From assembly GCA_023402845.1 (NCBI GenBank), contig JAEYFP010000007.1, positions 1 through 64,000 of the forward strand: a stretch of DNA of 64,000 bases, written 5' to 3'. Positions within the stretch are counted from its first letter, which is position 1, and each line of letters begins with the position of its first letter. Positions 35,592 through 44,065 of the stretch are shown piece after piece. The position numbers and the translations under genes were made by a program. Source of the stretch: Bacillota bacterium (GTDB lineage: Bacteria > Bacillota > Clostridia > Lachnospirales > Lachnospiraceae). The notes under the pieces are model-generated. The model worked only from the letters and a program-made list of their open reading frames with translations, made no database searches and was not told where the DNA came from.

Positions 35592-36434
35592 TCACGAAAG
35601 CCCGCAATAAGCACGAAATTCTTTGATGAGGCAATCCTGAATTGCCTCAATCAGCTTTGGTGCCTTGCCGCCGACCGGTCTCCCCTCTAAAGTTTTTGCC
35701 GCAGAGCAAAAATTACTGGAGCTTGTAACGATAATCTCATCCGCCGACTCCAATTCCTCCATTGTAAAGGGTGTTTCATCCACCGGGATCTGCAGCGCCC
35801 TGCAGGCCTTTATTAAATGGGCCTTGGCAATACCCGGCAGAATAAAATGATCATTGGGATGTGTTTTTAAAATACCGTCCTTCAATATGGAAACATTGCT
35901 GTGGGCACACTCCGTCACAATATCTCCCCTGTGAAGCACCGTTTCCTGACATCCCTCCTCTGCCGCCTTCTGCGAAGCCATTACGCTGGGCAGCAAATTC
36001 AATGTCTTAATATTGCAGTGCAGAAATCTGGTATCCTCCATTGTGGTAAGTGCCATCCTCTCCTTCAGATCACGCAGTTCAAATGGCGTCACTGTGATCC
36101 AGAAATTTGCCTCCACATCCGGAAATGCATGCGTGCGGGGTGCTGTTCCCCTTGTTACCTGCCAATAGACAAACAGTTCCTCAGCATCTACCTTAGCTAC
36201 CATTTCCTCTAAAATAGCCTTTACCTCCGCCTTTGTATGCGGAATCCTGATTTTGATCAATCCGGCACTGTTAAAAAAGCGGTCAATATGCTCCTCTATC
36301 AGATAAATCACATGATTTGCGCTGAAGGTGGCATCATAGATCCCGTCACCGAAAAAATGCACTCTGTCATTCATCGGAATTGTCATTTCTTCAATCAATC
36401 CGAATTTTCCATTATAGTATCCCAGATTTTCCAT
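35592..36434 (-). CDS. dat: D-amino-acid transaminase (fold-type IV PLP enzyme)
   Basis: 280 residues. PLP lysine Lys143 in CNIKTLNLLP, and Glu175 in TECAHSNV. The RxH motif (Arg100-Thr-His102 in TRGTAPRTHAFP) is the carboxylate trap of D-amino-acid transaminases and separates it from BCAT and ADC lyase. It interconverts D-alanine plus 2-oxoglutarate with pyruvate plus D-glutamate. First structural gene of the operon; GAAAGAGG precedes ATG 36434. Confidence 0.92.
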   Translation of the reverse strand: MENLGYYNGKFGLIEEMTIPMNDRVHFFGDGIYDATFSANHVIYLIEEHIDRFFNSAGLIKIRIPHTKAEVKAILEEMVAKVDAEELFVYWQVTRGTAPRTHAFPDVEANFWITVTPFELRDLKERMALTTMEDTRFLHCNIKTLNLLPSVMASQKAAEEGCQETVLHRGDIVTECAHSNVSILKDGILKTHPNDHFILPGIAKAHLIKACRALQIPVDETPFTMEELESADEIIVTSSSNFCSAAKTLEGRPVGGKAPKLIEAIQDCLIKEFRAYCGLS

Positions 36435-36478
36435 TCAAACCCTCTTTCTGCGGATCCGGCATCCGCTCTTGTTTCTCT

Positions 36479-36598
36479 GGAACAAAAGTGTGCTTCGCCT
36501 GCGGCGGGTCACCCCAGCGACATAATACCCTACCGCCGCAGTGCGATCCTCCCGGAGTGTTTTTATCGTATAGGACGGACTTTCCTATATGATAAAAA
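36479..36598. repeat. Dispersed intergenic hairpin element, copy C
   Basis: Starts GGAACAAAAGTGTGC, continues with a GC-rich structured arm (two CCGCCGCA-type complementary stretches, 36500-36545), CTCCCGGAGTG, and ends in an AT-rich hairpin at 36561-36597 (ATAGGA / TCCTAT). Located in the untranslated leader of the dat operon. The longest member of the family in this window. Confidence 0.7.
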
Positions 36599-36640
36599 AG
36601 AACGCAAATGAGAAAAGACCTCTCTGTCCTCAGATGCGTT
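36594..36640 (-). terminator. Terminator-like hairpin in the dat operon leader
   Basis: Minus strand: AACGCA ... TGCGTT with inner GAG/CTC pairing, directly followed by C and six Ts. It sits between the promoter (36694-36722) and dat, and is preceded by another hairpin (TTCAGCC/GGCTGAA). This could be an attenuator; no known riboswitch class was recognised. Confidence 0.55.
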
Positions 36641-36693
36641 GCTATTGTTCCGGTTCAGCCTGCCGGCTGAATTGGTTTATTTTCTATGATTGC

Positions 36694-36722
36694 ATTATAT
36701 CTCCGGCCATAATTTTTGTAAA
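36694..36722 (-). promoter_or_regulatory. Putative sigma-A promoter of the dat-pxp operon
   Basis: Minus-strand TTTACA (36722-36717), 17-nt spacer and perfect TATAAT (36699-36694). It predicts a leader of about 250 nt before dat. The remaining AT-rich stretch up to the Lrp gene (36723-36809) may hold Lrp sites. Confidence 0.75.
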
Positions 36723-36809
36723 GATTTTTAAAAATTATAATAAATTTTATATATATTTTCGTTTTTTGTTTTATTTTTTATTGTACGGTTTCCATAAACA
36801 GGCTGTCAA

Positions 36810-37268
36810 CTAAATATTTTTCAGTTCCGGAATTGGGGCCAGCGTATTCTTTACTTCTTTGAGCACAAAAAATGTCTTCGTACCGGACACGCCCTGAATA
36901 CTCTTTATTTCTCTGTGAAGCAGCTCCAGTTCCTCCGAGGAGCGGGTATTGATTTTAATCATAAAATCATAATCTCCCGTAACATAATGACAGGCCTCTA
37001 TATCCTCCATACTTTTCATTTTCTCTGTAAATTGATCATAGTATTTCGGATGTTCCAGACTGACCTCCATCAGTGCCATCACATCGTTTCCTATCTTATG
37101 CTGATTCACAACCAATGTATACTGCTGGATCATTCCGCAGTTTTCCATTTTATTGATGCGCTCGATTACCGCGGCAACCGAAAGATTTACTCTTTTACTA
37201 ATATCCGTAGCCGACCGGCGGGAATTTTCCCTAAGTGCAATTAATATGTTTCTGTCGACTTCATCCAT
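36810..37268 (-). CDS. Lrp/AsnC family transcriptional regulator
   Basis: 152 residues from ATG 37268 (GGGAGGAAG upstream). N-terminal winged HTH (LIALRENSRRSATDISKRVN, ~9-28) and C-terminal RAM domain (VTGDYDFMIKINTRSSEELE, ~91). Lrp-type regulators sense amino acids. Its position directly upstream of the transaminase operon makes it the likely local regulator, perhaps responding to a D-amino acid or glutamate. Confidence 0.93.
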   Translation of the reverse strand: MDEVDRNILIALRENSRRSATDISKRVNLSVAAVIERINKMENCGMIQQYTLVVNQHKIGNDVMALMEVSLEHPKYYDQFTEKMKSMEDIEACHYVTGDYDFMIKINTRSSEELELLHREIKSIQGVSGTKTFFVLKEVKNTLAPIPELKNI

Positions 37269-37288
37269 ATTTCTTCCTCCCATGCCTT

Positions 37289-37996
37289 TTATTCGGCACA
37301 ATCTTTCCAGGGCCGTTTTTTATCCAGCCAGCCCTGTGCACTCCAATAACGCATTTCTACGGGACTGGATCCCATTCCGCCCTGCTGCATCTTCCGCATC
37401 AGTGAAAATACGGCTCTTGTTTTGATGCCTGCTTTTGGAGTTCCTGCCCTGTCAAGCTTTGCCGCAAGCGACGTCAGCTCCTTCTTAATCTTTTCTTTTC
37501 GTTTAGCGGATACACTTTCCCAATTCATGGCTTGCACGCTGATTCCATACCGTTTCACCCAAGGCACCCCCATATAAAACAGCATATTTGCTACATCTTT
37601 CACAGCCTTCCTCGCCCCGCTGCCTGCTGCTGTGGAAATCACAACCGCTTTTTTATGAAACATGCACGCACGGGGACGGTGTACCATCCAATAAGTAAAG
37701 GTCAAGTCAAACAGTGCCTTCAGAGAAGCCGATGCACCCATACAGTATGTGGGTGTCGTAAAAATCAATAGATCCGCATGTTCCACAGCCTCCATAATCT
37801 TAGACTTTTCCTCGTAAAACGGACATTTCCTGTCATCTGTAATACATGCGTAGCAGCCCGTACAAAAGTGATTCAGGTCCCTGGGCAGAAAGAATTCTTT
37901 GACCTCTTTTTCCCCCTGAACCTTCTCAAGCAGCAGCCTTCCGATATGATAGGTGCTGCCCTTATGGTTTTGTCCGTGAATCATCACAACTTTCAT
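37289..37996 (-). CDS. NAD(P)H-dependent flavodoxin-fold oxidoreductase
   Basis: 235 residues from ATG 37996. MKVVMIHGQNHKGSTYHIGR is a flavodoxin-like FMN-binding start, and FTTPTYCMGASASLKALFD the second FMN loop. A CTGCYACITDDRKCPFYEE stretch (~45-63) has closely spaced cysteines as in iron-sulfur flavoproteins and related reductases. Electron donor and substrate unknown. It ends 20 nt before the Lrp gene and is co-directional with it. Confidence 0.85.
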   Translation of the reverse strand: MKVVMIHGQNHKGSTYHIGRLLLEKVQGEKEVKEFFLPRDLNHFCTGCYACITDDRKCPFYEEKSKIMEAVEHADLLIFTTPTYCMGASASLKALFDLTFTYWMVHRPRACMFHKKAVVISTAAGSGARKAVKDVANMLFYMGVPWVKRYGISVQAMNWESVSAKRKEKIKKELTSLAAKLDRAGTPKAGIKTRAVFSLMRKMQQGGMGSSPVEMRYWSAQGWLDKKRPWKDCAE

Positions 37997-38017
37997 TTCC
38001 AAGCCCCGCTTTCCTTT

Positions 38018-38539
38018 TTAAAAATACCGGTCATAGGGTTCTGCAGGAAACGGCTCTTCAAGACCCAGAACTCGCGGCCATAAACCCTTGTCGGCAATTA
38101 AAAATCCCATCAGCATTCCCATATGGCTGTGTAAATGCCGATACTGCGCTAATATCAGTGTAAATTTATTATATTCGCAATTTGGCGGATTATCTAATAG
38201 TTGCCCATCCTGCAGAGTTGCAAGATAGTCCTTGATCTTCTTTTCAATATCGCGGTAATAGGCATTGATTTCCGTTCTGGAAAGGCTCTTTGCAGAAACT
38301 GTATCCAGATTGTTCAATCCCTTTTCGTGAACTGCCGGTTCCACAAAAAGTGGATCTCGCGGATTGATCAACCACACATCCAGCGAGTGCAGCATATGGT
38401 AAATGTGCTTCCAGCAAGGCATCGCACAGTATTCCTTTTTCCATAATTCGTCGGGCACACAGTCGATTACATTTTTGACCTCCCACAAAGCGCGGCCTGT
38501 CAGCTCCCTTATGACTCCTGATAATGAATTCTGCTCCAT
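38018..38539 (-). CDS. DinB-like protein
   Basis: 173 residues, four-helix bundle pattern. Candidate metal ligands are histidines in HIYHMLHSLDVW (~45-56) and HLHSHMGMLMGF (~135-146), the DinB/YfiT arrangement. Related proteins act as thiol-dependent transferases, but the substrate is unknown. Adjacent to the flavoprotein gene by 21 nt. Confidence 0.75.
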   Translation of the reverse strand: MEQNSLSGVIRELTGRALWEVKNVIDCVPDELWKKEYCAMPCWKHIYHMLHSLDVWLINPRDPLFVEPAVHEKGLNNLDTVSAKSLSRTEINAYYRDIEKKIKDYLATLQDGQLLDNPPNCEYNKFTLILAQYRHLHSHMGMLMGFLIADKGLWPRVLGLEEPFPAEPYDRYF

Positions 38540-38565
38540 TTTCTCCCTTTCCGTGTATCATTTCC

Positions 38566-39381
38566 TTAAAAATTGATTACGAATCCTACCTTAAGCTGAT
38601 GGACGCAGTCTCCTAATTCCTGCCGGAGTACTTGAAAGGATCTCCCTCCGGTGCAGTGGCCTGTATATATTTCTTCAACACCTGCTGCCTTGATCCGCTT
38701 TGCGAGCTCCCTTACCTCTGATTCCGACTGATCAAAGATATGAAATCCGCCGACAATCGCCCTTACCTTTTTTCCCGGATAAGTTGCGGATACTTCCCGT
38801 ATAATATTGTCCGCACCCCCATGGGAACAGCTATTGAAAATAACAAGCCCGTTTTCCGTATCAAAAACAAGGCTTTGTTCATGGGAAAAATCATCAGGCA
38901 GCCACTTTTTATTTTTTCTGACATACATATGATTCTTTCTGCCAACCTCCGAAAGTCCCTCTGTCTTGTGCGGAATCAGCGATACCCCATCTGCCAGCCT
39001 GTAATCTCCGCTTACATAAACAATCCGTTCCTCATACTCCTTTAAAATGCGCTTTGGCAGTCCTATGTATTTATGAAAAATCCATTTTTTCAGATAGCAG
39101 TTTTCACCGGAACCCTCCCGCAGATAAAAAGATGCTTTGGAATTCACACGAAAAAACTCACGCATTCCGTCCGAATGATCATAATGTGCATGGGAAAGCA
39201 CCCCAAAATCAACCTGCCTAAGATCCAGCTTCAGATTTTCTGCATTCGCTAAAAACAGTTTTGAAGCACCTGCATCAAGCAGTATTTGACCGGCATCGCT
39301 TTTTATAAAAATGCTCAGACCCCATTCTCCTTTTAAATCACCGTTTGCAATATTGTCAGCCAATACCGTCGCTTCAATCAT
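38566..39381 (-). CDS. MBL-fold metallohydrolase (MJ0936/7,8-dihydropterin-synthase-like type)
   Basis: 271 residues from ATG 39381 (AAGGAGAG upstream). Metal-binding motif SHAHYDHSDG (~75-84), NSCSHGG, and TGHCTGG near the C terminus, the pattern of the archaeal-type DHPS-like MBL subgroup. Cytoplasmic. Substrate unknown. Two 19-nt direct repeats precede it. Confidence 0.88.
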   Translation of the reverse strand: MIEATVLADNIANGDLKGEWGLSIFIKSDAGQILLDAGASKLFLANAENLKLDLRQVDFGVLSHAHYDHSDGMREFFRVNSKASFYLREGSGENCYLKKWIFHKYIGLPKRILKEYEERIVYVSGDYRLADGVSLIPHKTEGLSEVGRKNHMYVRKNKKWLPDDFSHEQSLVFDTENGLVIFNSCSHGGADNIIREVSATYPGKKVRAIVGGFHIFDQSESEVRELAKRIKAAGVEEIYTGHCTGGRSFQVLRQELGDCVHQLKVGFVINF

Positions 39382-39398
39382 GACAGCTCTCTCCTTTT

Positions 39399-39457
39399 CA
39401 TTCAAACGCCTATTCATCCATAATTTTATTTATTTTACCATTCAAGGACCTATTCAC
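39399..39457. promoter_or_regulatory. Two 19-nt direct repeats flanking a putative promoter
   Basis: CATTCAAACGCCTATTCAT (39399-39417) and CATTCAAGGACCTATTCAC (39439-39457) match at 15/19 positions and start exactly 40 nt apart. On the minus strand TTGAAT in the upstream copy could be a -35, with TATGGA 17 nt later. Possibly regulator-binding sites for the MBL gene. Confidence 0.4.
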
Positions 39458-39480
39458 GCAATACATCTCTCTGCAATTTA

Positions 39481-40272
39481 TTACCGGGTTATCTCATATT
39501 CATACAAACGGTATATACTGCGGGCCGCTCTTCCTGCAAACAGCATCCTAAAAAACATTCGTTCAAAGCCCTTCAATTCGGCAATCAGTTCAGGCGGCGT
39601 CATGCTTCGTTCGGCTAAAAAGTGAATCTGATCGTTTTTCTTTAAAATATCCGGCGAGTCCATACCTGAAATAATTTCAGCTCCGACTTCTTTTACCGGA
39701 TTTTTATATTTCGAGAGTTTCGCCCCGCGTACCGTGTAGCTGTCCATCAGCAGCCGCACATGGGCAAATTGCTTTTGCAGCCCCAAAAGCAAGTCGCACA
39801 GTGCCTGTACAGAAAGATACATACTGATGCCTTCCATGATTACAATGGCATCGCCGGATGCTTCAAGCTCCCGCAACCATTCCGTTTTCGAGACATCCGC
39901 TCCAAGCAGCCGGTAATTGCCGGTTTCCTCAAAATATTTTTGCTTCTCCCGTATCACAACCGGAAAATCAACATCATACCAGAGTCTCTTTGCTGCATGA
40001 ACCCGCTGTGCACGGCTGTCCAGACCACAGCCAATATGCAGAACGGCAGCCTGCGGATATGCCGCAAGCTGCTTTACCGTCCACTCGTCAAACACACGTG
40101 CACGCATCGCCATATAAAAGGCCAGCCATTTTGATTTCGCCTTTCCTCTCAGCACAAAGCCCTCATTCTCCCATATTTCTTCAGCTTTCGGATCCTTAAG
40201 AATCATGTCCCGCCTGCTCACCGCTGCTTTTCCGTATAACGGAATGTACAGTGTTTTACTGACCTCGTTCAT
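39481..40272 (-). CDS. LCM-family SAM-dependent methyltransferase
   Basis: 263 residues of the leucine-carboxyl-methyltransferase/PpmM-like family (PF04072): HIGCGLDSRAQRV is the SAM loop (~79-91), WYDVDFPVVIREKQ follows, and EGISMYLSVQ is the late motif. These enzymes often methylate secondary metabolites. It lies 25 nt downstream of an ABC-2 permease and could belong with it. Confidence 0.88.
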   Translation of the reverse strand: MNEVSKTLYIPLYGKAAVSRRDMILKDPKAEEIWENEGFVLRGKAKSKWLAFYMAMRARVFDEWTVKQLAAYPQAAVLHIGCGLDSRAQRVHAAKRLWYDVDFPVVIREKQKYFEETGNYRLLGADVSKTEWLRELEASGDAIVIMEGISMYLSVQALCDLLLGLQKQFAHVRLLMDSYTVRGAKLSKYKNPVKEVGAEIISGMDSPDILKKNDQIHFLAERSMTPPELIAELKGFERMFFRMLFAGRAARSIYRLYEYEITR

Positions 40273-40297
40273 CTCGTTCCCTCTATTTTACAACACG

Positions 40298-41041
40298 TTA
40301 CTCCCACTCAAAATACCGGATTGCAATCGTCGTGCAAACTACGGTAACTGCGCCCATGACTGCAATCGGAACCCATACCTGTTCTATCCGCAGACCAAGC
40401 GAGGACGCCTTCATTAATTGAATTCCCTGCGTCAGCGGAAAAATGCGCACAAAACGCTGCATTGTTTCCGGCATCACCTCAAAAGGCAGCGTCGTACCGG
40501 AAAAAACAAGCATCGGAAAATAAAGAATACTGGCAATCACACCGGCACTCTTCGTATTTCGTGCAATTCCGCCCACCATCAGACCGATGCTCAGTGTCGA
40601 CAGGAGAGTCAATGCCCAGCTTCCCAAAAACGAGAGCCAGGAGCCGCGCATCGTAAATCCCCAAAACAACATGGACGTAAATAGTAGTGTAAGCAAAGAC
40701 ACCGCCGCATACAGCATATAAATGACAAATTCCACACCGAGCAGCATAGCCGGGCTGACCGGCGTCACCTGAAACCGTTTGAGTATTTTTCTCTCCCGAT
40801 AATCGGACACAATAATCGGCAGGCCCATAAGTCCGCCCGCGCAGATGGAAATTGCACTCAAGGCTCCAAGCGACTGCTCGATAAACGTATATTCCGCGCC
40901 GTCAAAGGCAGGCCTTGTTTGATAAACCACGCCGATAATGACCAGTACGGTCAGCGGCATTAAGACTGCAAAAATCACCATATTCATATCCCGGATATTC
41001 AATTTTAATTCATGCTTCAAAAGTGTTTGAAAGGTTTTCAT
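40298..41041 (-). CDS. ABC-2 type transporter permease
   Basis: 247 residues, six membrane segments; the ABC-2 pattern GLPIIVSDYRERKILKRFQV (~74-93) and GVIASILYFPMLVFSGTTLP (~176-195) is clear. Likely a drug or lipid exporter with the adjacent ATPase; the ATG overlaps its stop (ATGA). Confidence 0.92.
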   Translation of the reverse strand: MKTFQTLLKHELKLNIRDMNMVIFAVLMPLTVLVIIGVVYQTRPAFDGAEYTFIEQSLGALSAISICAGGLMGLPIIVSDYRERKILKRFQVTPVSPAMLLGVEFVIYMLYAAVSLLTLLFTSMLFWGFTMRGSWLSFLGSWALTLLSTLSIGLMVGGIARNTKSAGVIASILYFPMLVFSGTTLPFEVMPETMQRFVRIFPLTQGIQLMKASSLGLRIEQVWVPIAVMGAVTVVCTTIAIRYFEWE

Positions 41042-41760
41042 GATGCCGCCTCCTCATCAGATAACAAGAGATAGGCATCCTCGAACTTTTCACAGCCGCT
41101 TTGCTCTTTTGCCTGAGCTACGGTTCCATAAAATATGGTGCTCCCCTTTTTCAAAATGCAGATCTGATCACAAAGAGCCTCTACCTCATCCATAAAATGG
41201 GAAGTAAGGAAAATGGTCAGCCCCCGCTTCTTTAACTCTTCAAGTATTTTCCAGACTTCACGGCGTGCTCTTGCATCAAGTCCCGTCGTCAGCTCATCCA
41301 GAAAAACAAGCTGTGGATCGGGAATCAGGGCGAGAACAATAAACAGGCGCTGCCGCTGTCCGCCGGACAGACTTTTTACCGGACTTTTTATTTGATCGCC
41401 GATCCCAAACCTCATACAAAGCTCCTGCCAGTCGGCAGGGCTCTTGTACAGGCAGGCGGTTTCTTCGCATAACTCAAACACTTTGATTTCCGCCTGATAA
41501 TCCCCCTCCTGAAATTGAATGCCAACCTTCTGAAACAGCTTGCGGCGGCTTTTCTTCGGATCATGGCAAAGAACCGTGACAGCACCGCAATCGGCACGTC
41601 TCACTCCCAAAATGCATTCGATCGCCGTACTCTTTCCGGCTCCGTTTGCTCCGAGCAGGCCGAATACCGTTCCCCGTTCCACCGAAAGGGACAACCCGTC
41701 TAATACGGTTTTTCCGCCGTACGTTTTTGTCAGTCCTTCTATTTTGATGACTTCACACAT
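41038..41760 (-). CDS. ABC transporter ATPase (drug/daunorubicin-type)
   Basis: 240 residues, Walker A GANGAGKST, signature SLSGGQRQRL, Walker B LVFLDELTTGLDA. Energises the ABC-2 permease. The start overlaps the end of the AraC-family gene by 8 nt, so the three genes form one operon. Confidence 0.94.
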   Translation of the reverse strand: MCEVIKIEGLTKTYGGKTVLDGLSLSVERGTVFGLLGANGAGKSTAIECILGVRRADCGAVTVLCHDPKKSRRKLFQKVGIQFQEGDYQAEIKVFELCEETACLYKSPADWQELCMRFGIGDQIKSPVKSLSGGQRQRLFIVLALIPDPQLVFLDELTTGLDARARREVWKILEELKKRGLTIFLTSHFMDEVEALCDQICILKKGSTIFYGTVAQAKEQSGCEKFEDAYLLLSDEEAAS

Positions 41761-42652
41761 GCCGGCACCCCTCTTCCATGGGACGAACCGGATATAGTTC
41801 CATGTATCCCCTCGTGCCGATCGGCTCCAACTGGATGCGGGGATTCTCTTGATCCCACATCAGTCTCAGCAGCGACGGATCATATTTTTTTGCAGACCGC
41901 TGCACGCAGGTGATCGCCTCGCAATAATCCTCCTCCTCAAACGGTTCCCCCTGAAACATCAGGTATTTTGCGGCAGGCAGCTTTATTACATCGAAACCGG
42001 CAGGCACCGGACCATTATAATCAGCATCGACCTCCACACCTTGTACATACTTGGAAGTTTCCGGGCTCCGGTATTTTTCCGGCAGCCACATGCAAATTGG
42101 CTCACCGCACAAGGACTGCATGCTTTCCAGCATTCCCCACACTTCGCACCCCACTTCACTGCAATAAGCAAAATAATCCTCCGCCTTGATCCCGCGTTTG
42201 ATAATGACTTTGCGATGCGGCTTTTCCACCAGTTGAATAAATACATTTTTTACAGCTTCCATTTCACTCTCATCCTTTCGCAAGCTTTTGAATTTTACGC
42301 CATACGGGATGAACAACGGCAAAGGAACCGGTTGATTTGCATATTCCTTCGGCGTGCAGCCAAATTCTCTGAAGAAAGCTCTTGTGTAGCCGTCCGCGCT
42401 GCCAAAGCCGAGATCGAAAGCTACATCTATCACCTTGCAGTCTTCGTCGCGCAGCCGCAGAGCCGATTTCGAAAGACGCAGACGGCGGATGTATTCAGCC
42501 GGCGCCATATTTGCATATTCCTTAAACATCCGGTGGGAGTGCCACGGAGAAAACAGGGATACCTTTGACAAATCAGCCAGCGTTATACTTTCGCATAAAT
42601 GCTGCTCAATATAATCCTGCATACGCTGTACGGCCAATATTTGCTCCTTCAC
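41753..42652 (-). CDS. AraC-family regulator with GyrI-like effector domain
   Basis: 299 residues. The N-terminal AraC HTH pair (ITLADLSKVSLFSPWHSHRM, ~19-38, and a second helix-turn-helix to ~105) is joined to a GyrI/BmrR-type effector-binding domain (~125-290). Starts at GTG 42652 after TAGGAGGTGATGAACC. Probably senses a toxic compound and activates the ABC exporter encoded downstream. Confidence 0.9.
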   Translation of the reverse strand: MKEQILAVQRMQDYIEQHLCESITLADLSKVSLFSPWHSHRMFKEYANMAPAEYIRRLRLSKSALRLRDEDCKVIDVAFDLGFGSADGYTRAFFREFGCTPKEYANQPVPLPLFIPYGVKFKSLRKDESEMEAVKNVFIQLVEKPHRKVIIKRGIKAEDYFAYCSEVGCEVWGMLESMQSLCGEPICMWLPEKYRSPETSKYVQGVEVDADYNGPVPAGFDVIKLPAAKYLMFQGEPFEEEDYCEAITCVQRSAKKYDPSLLRLMWDQENPRIQLEPIGTRGYMELYPVRPMEEGCRHV

Positions 42653-42755
42653 GGTTCATCACCTCCTAACCGCTTCAGCTTACTACTTCAGTCCGGTATT
42701 TTCTCGACTATTTTTGCGGACAATTGTTTCGGGAGTAATCGTTCCTCTCTCTCCG

Positions 42756-43184
42756 TTAATTTTTCAACTCAATCCACTGGGTCATTCCTGCGCCGTATTG
42801 CTCATTCGGCCGTTTAATAAAACCGATTTTTTCGTAAAACGGCTCTTTTCCGTGCGCCGCGACCAGTGTCACCATGATGAACCAGCCTTCTTTCAGCTGG
42901 CCTTTTAAGTAATTTAGAATTCTGTTGACGAGTTCCTTGCCAATGCCCATTTTCTGATATGCCGGAGAAACGATCACATCACAAATATAGGCAACATATC
43001 CCCCGTCCCACAGTACTCTCGCGGTTGCAACCGCATTTTCACCGTCCCTGCAGGCGACCAGATAGGTGGAATGCGCAATGCCGGCCAGTGCCTGCTCCTG
43101 AGGCAGGGTTTTCCAGTTCACTTCAGCACGCAGCCGATTATAATCTTCACAGCTTATTGTATTCACATAGCTCAATTCATTCAT
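42756..43184 (-). CDS. GNAT family N-acetyltransferase
   Basis: 142 residues. The acetyl-CoA loop is YQKMGIGKELVNRI (~75-88), and the C-terminal PFYEKIGFIKRPNEQYGAGM is a GNAT beta6-beta7 region. ATG 43184 follows GAGGAGGCG. Substrate unknown. Confidence 0.9.
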   Translation of the reverse strand: MNELSYVNTISCEDYNRLRAEVNWKTLPQEQALAGIAHSTYLVACRDGENAVATARVLWDGGYVAYICDVIVSPAYQKMGIGKELVNRILNYLKGQLKEGWFIMVTLVAAHGKEPFYEKIGFIKRPNEQYGAGMTQWIELKN

Positions 43185-43281
43185 CTGCTCGCCTCCTCAG
43201 CCTGTTTGTTTTACCGGCAGGAATCTGATATCTAATTATATTCGGACAAACCTTTCCTTGCAACAATTTTTGAAAATTCAC

Positions 43282-43310
43282 TTGACAATTAAATAAGTAA
43301 AACTTACAAT
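43282..43310 (+). promoter_or_regulatory. TetR gene promoter with internal inverted repeat
   Basis: Perfect TTGACA (43282-43287), 17-nt spacer and TACAAT (43305-43310). TAAGT-AAA-ACTTA (43294-43306) lies in the spacer and resembles the site at 44020-44035, suggesting autoregulation by the encoded TetR. Confidence 0.8.
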
Positions 43311-43380
43311 TGGTATGAACGCGACTATTTTAAAATAATGGTCGTATAAATTTCTGAAACATACGCAAGGAGGTGATTTG

Positions 43381-43986
43381 ATGTCCCCTAAGATATTTGC
43401 ATTGCAGGAACGGGAGGAAGCAAGGATCAAGATGCTGGATGCCGGTTTTTCTCTTATTAAGGAATATGGAATGACGCACGCCTCTGTGGAAAAGGTAACA
43501 CAGGCAGTCGGGCTGGGGAAGAGTACCTTCTATAATTTTTTCCCGTCAAAGGAAATGTTTGTCTACGAGATCATAAACTATCAGCGGGATCGGGCTAAGC
43601 AGGCATTTATGGATATTCTTGGCACACGCGAAAAGATGACAGTTCCGGAAGGAAAGATGTTTCTTAAAAAAATTATTTTCAGCAAAGACAGCATTTACCA
43701 ATATTTAACTGCCGAGGATCAAAGCAAGCTGCTCGCTGCCCTTCCGTCTGATTACCGAATGGATTCCACTTCGGAAGCTGCCGTTATGAGCGGCTTGTTC
43801 GGACATATTCAACATGTCCGTCCAGATATCGATTATAAGCTCGTTGCCAACCTAATCAAGATTATGGCCATTACTATGTTTCATCAGGACTCCCTGCACG
43901 GCGATGCTTTGGAACGCACGCTGATACAAATGTATGAGCTCCTGTTTTCCTGCATTTTTGAAGAAGGCGTTTCAGCGCAAATTTAA
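43381..43986 (+). CDS. TetR family transcriptional regulator
   Basis: 201 residues. N-terminal TetR HTH (EYGMTHASVEKVTQAVGLGK then STFYNFFPSKEMFVYE). ATG 43381 lies 7 nt after AAGGAGG. Divergent from the GNAT and directly upstream of two ABC half-transporters, which it probably represses through matching palindromes. Confidence 0.92.
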   Translation: MSPKIFALQEREEARIKMLDAGFSLIKEYGMTHASVEKVTQAVGLGKSTFYNFFPSKEMFVYEIINYQRDRAKQAFMDILGTREKMTVPEGKMFLKKIIFSKDSIYQYLTAEDQSKLLAALPSDYRMDSTSEAAVMSGLFGHIQHVRPDIDYKLVANLIKIMAITMFHQDSLHGDALERTLIQMYELLFSCIFEEGVSAQI

Positions 43987-44010
43987 AGTGTGCTCTGCAC
44001 ACTTTTTATT
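43987..44010 (+). terminator. Terminator after TetR gene
   Basis: AGTGTGC-TCT-GCACACT followed by TTTTATTT, directly after the TetR stop. It separates regulator and transporter transcripts, at least partly. Confidence 0.8.
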
Positions 44011-44019
44011 TCCCCGATC

Positions 44020-44035
44020 GTTAGTTAAAACTAAC
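44020..44035. promoter_or_regulatory. Putative TetR operator before the ABC transporter operon
   Basis: GTTAGTT-AA-AACTAAC, perfect palindrome, 31 nt upstream of the first ABC ATG; similar core (AGTnAAAACTnA) to the repeat in the TetR promoter. Confidence 0.6.
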
Positions 44036-44065
44036 TATAAAATGTATTTTGAAAGGAGTACACTT

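Noticed and set aside
36694..36809. AT-rich stretch upstream of dat as a replication or transfer origin
   Set aside because: It is better explained by a promoter with its upstream AT-rich region; no DnaA boxes or iterons were seen.
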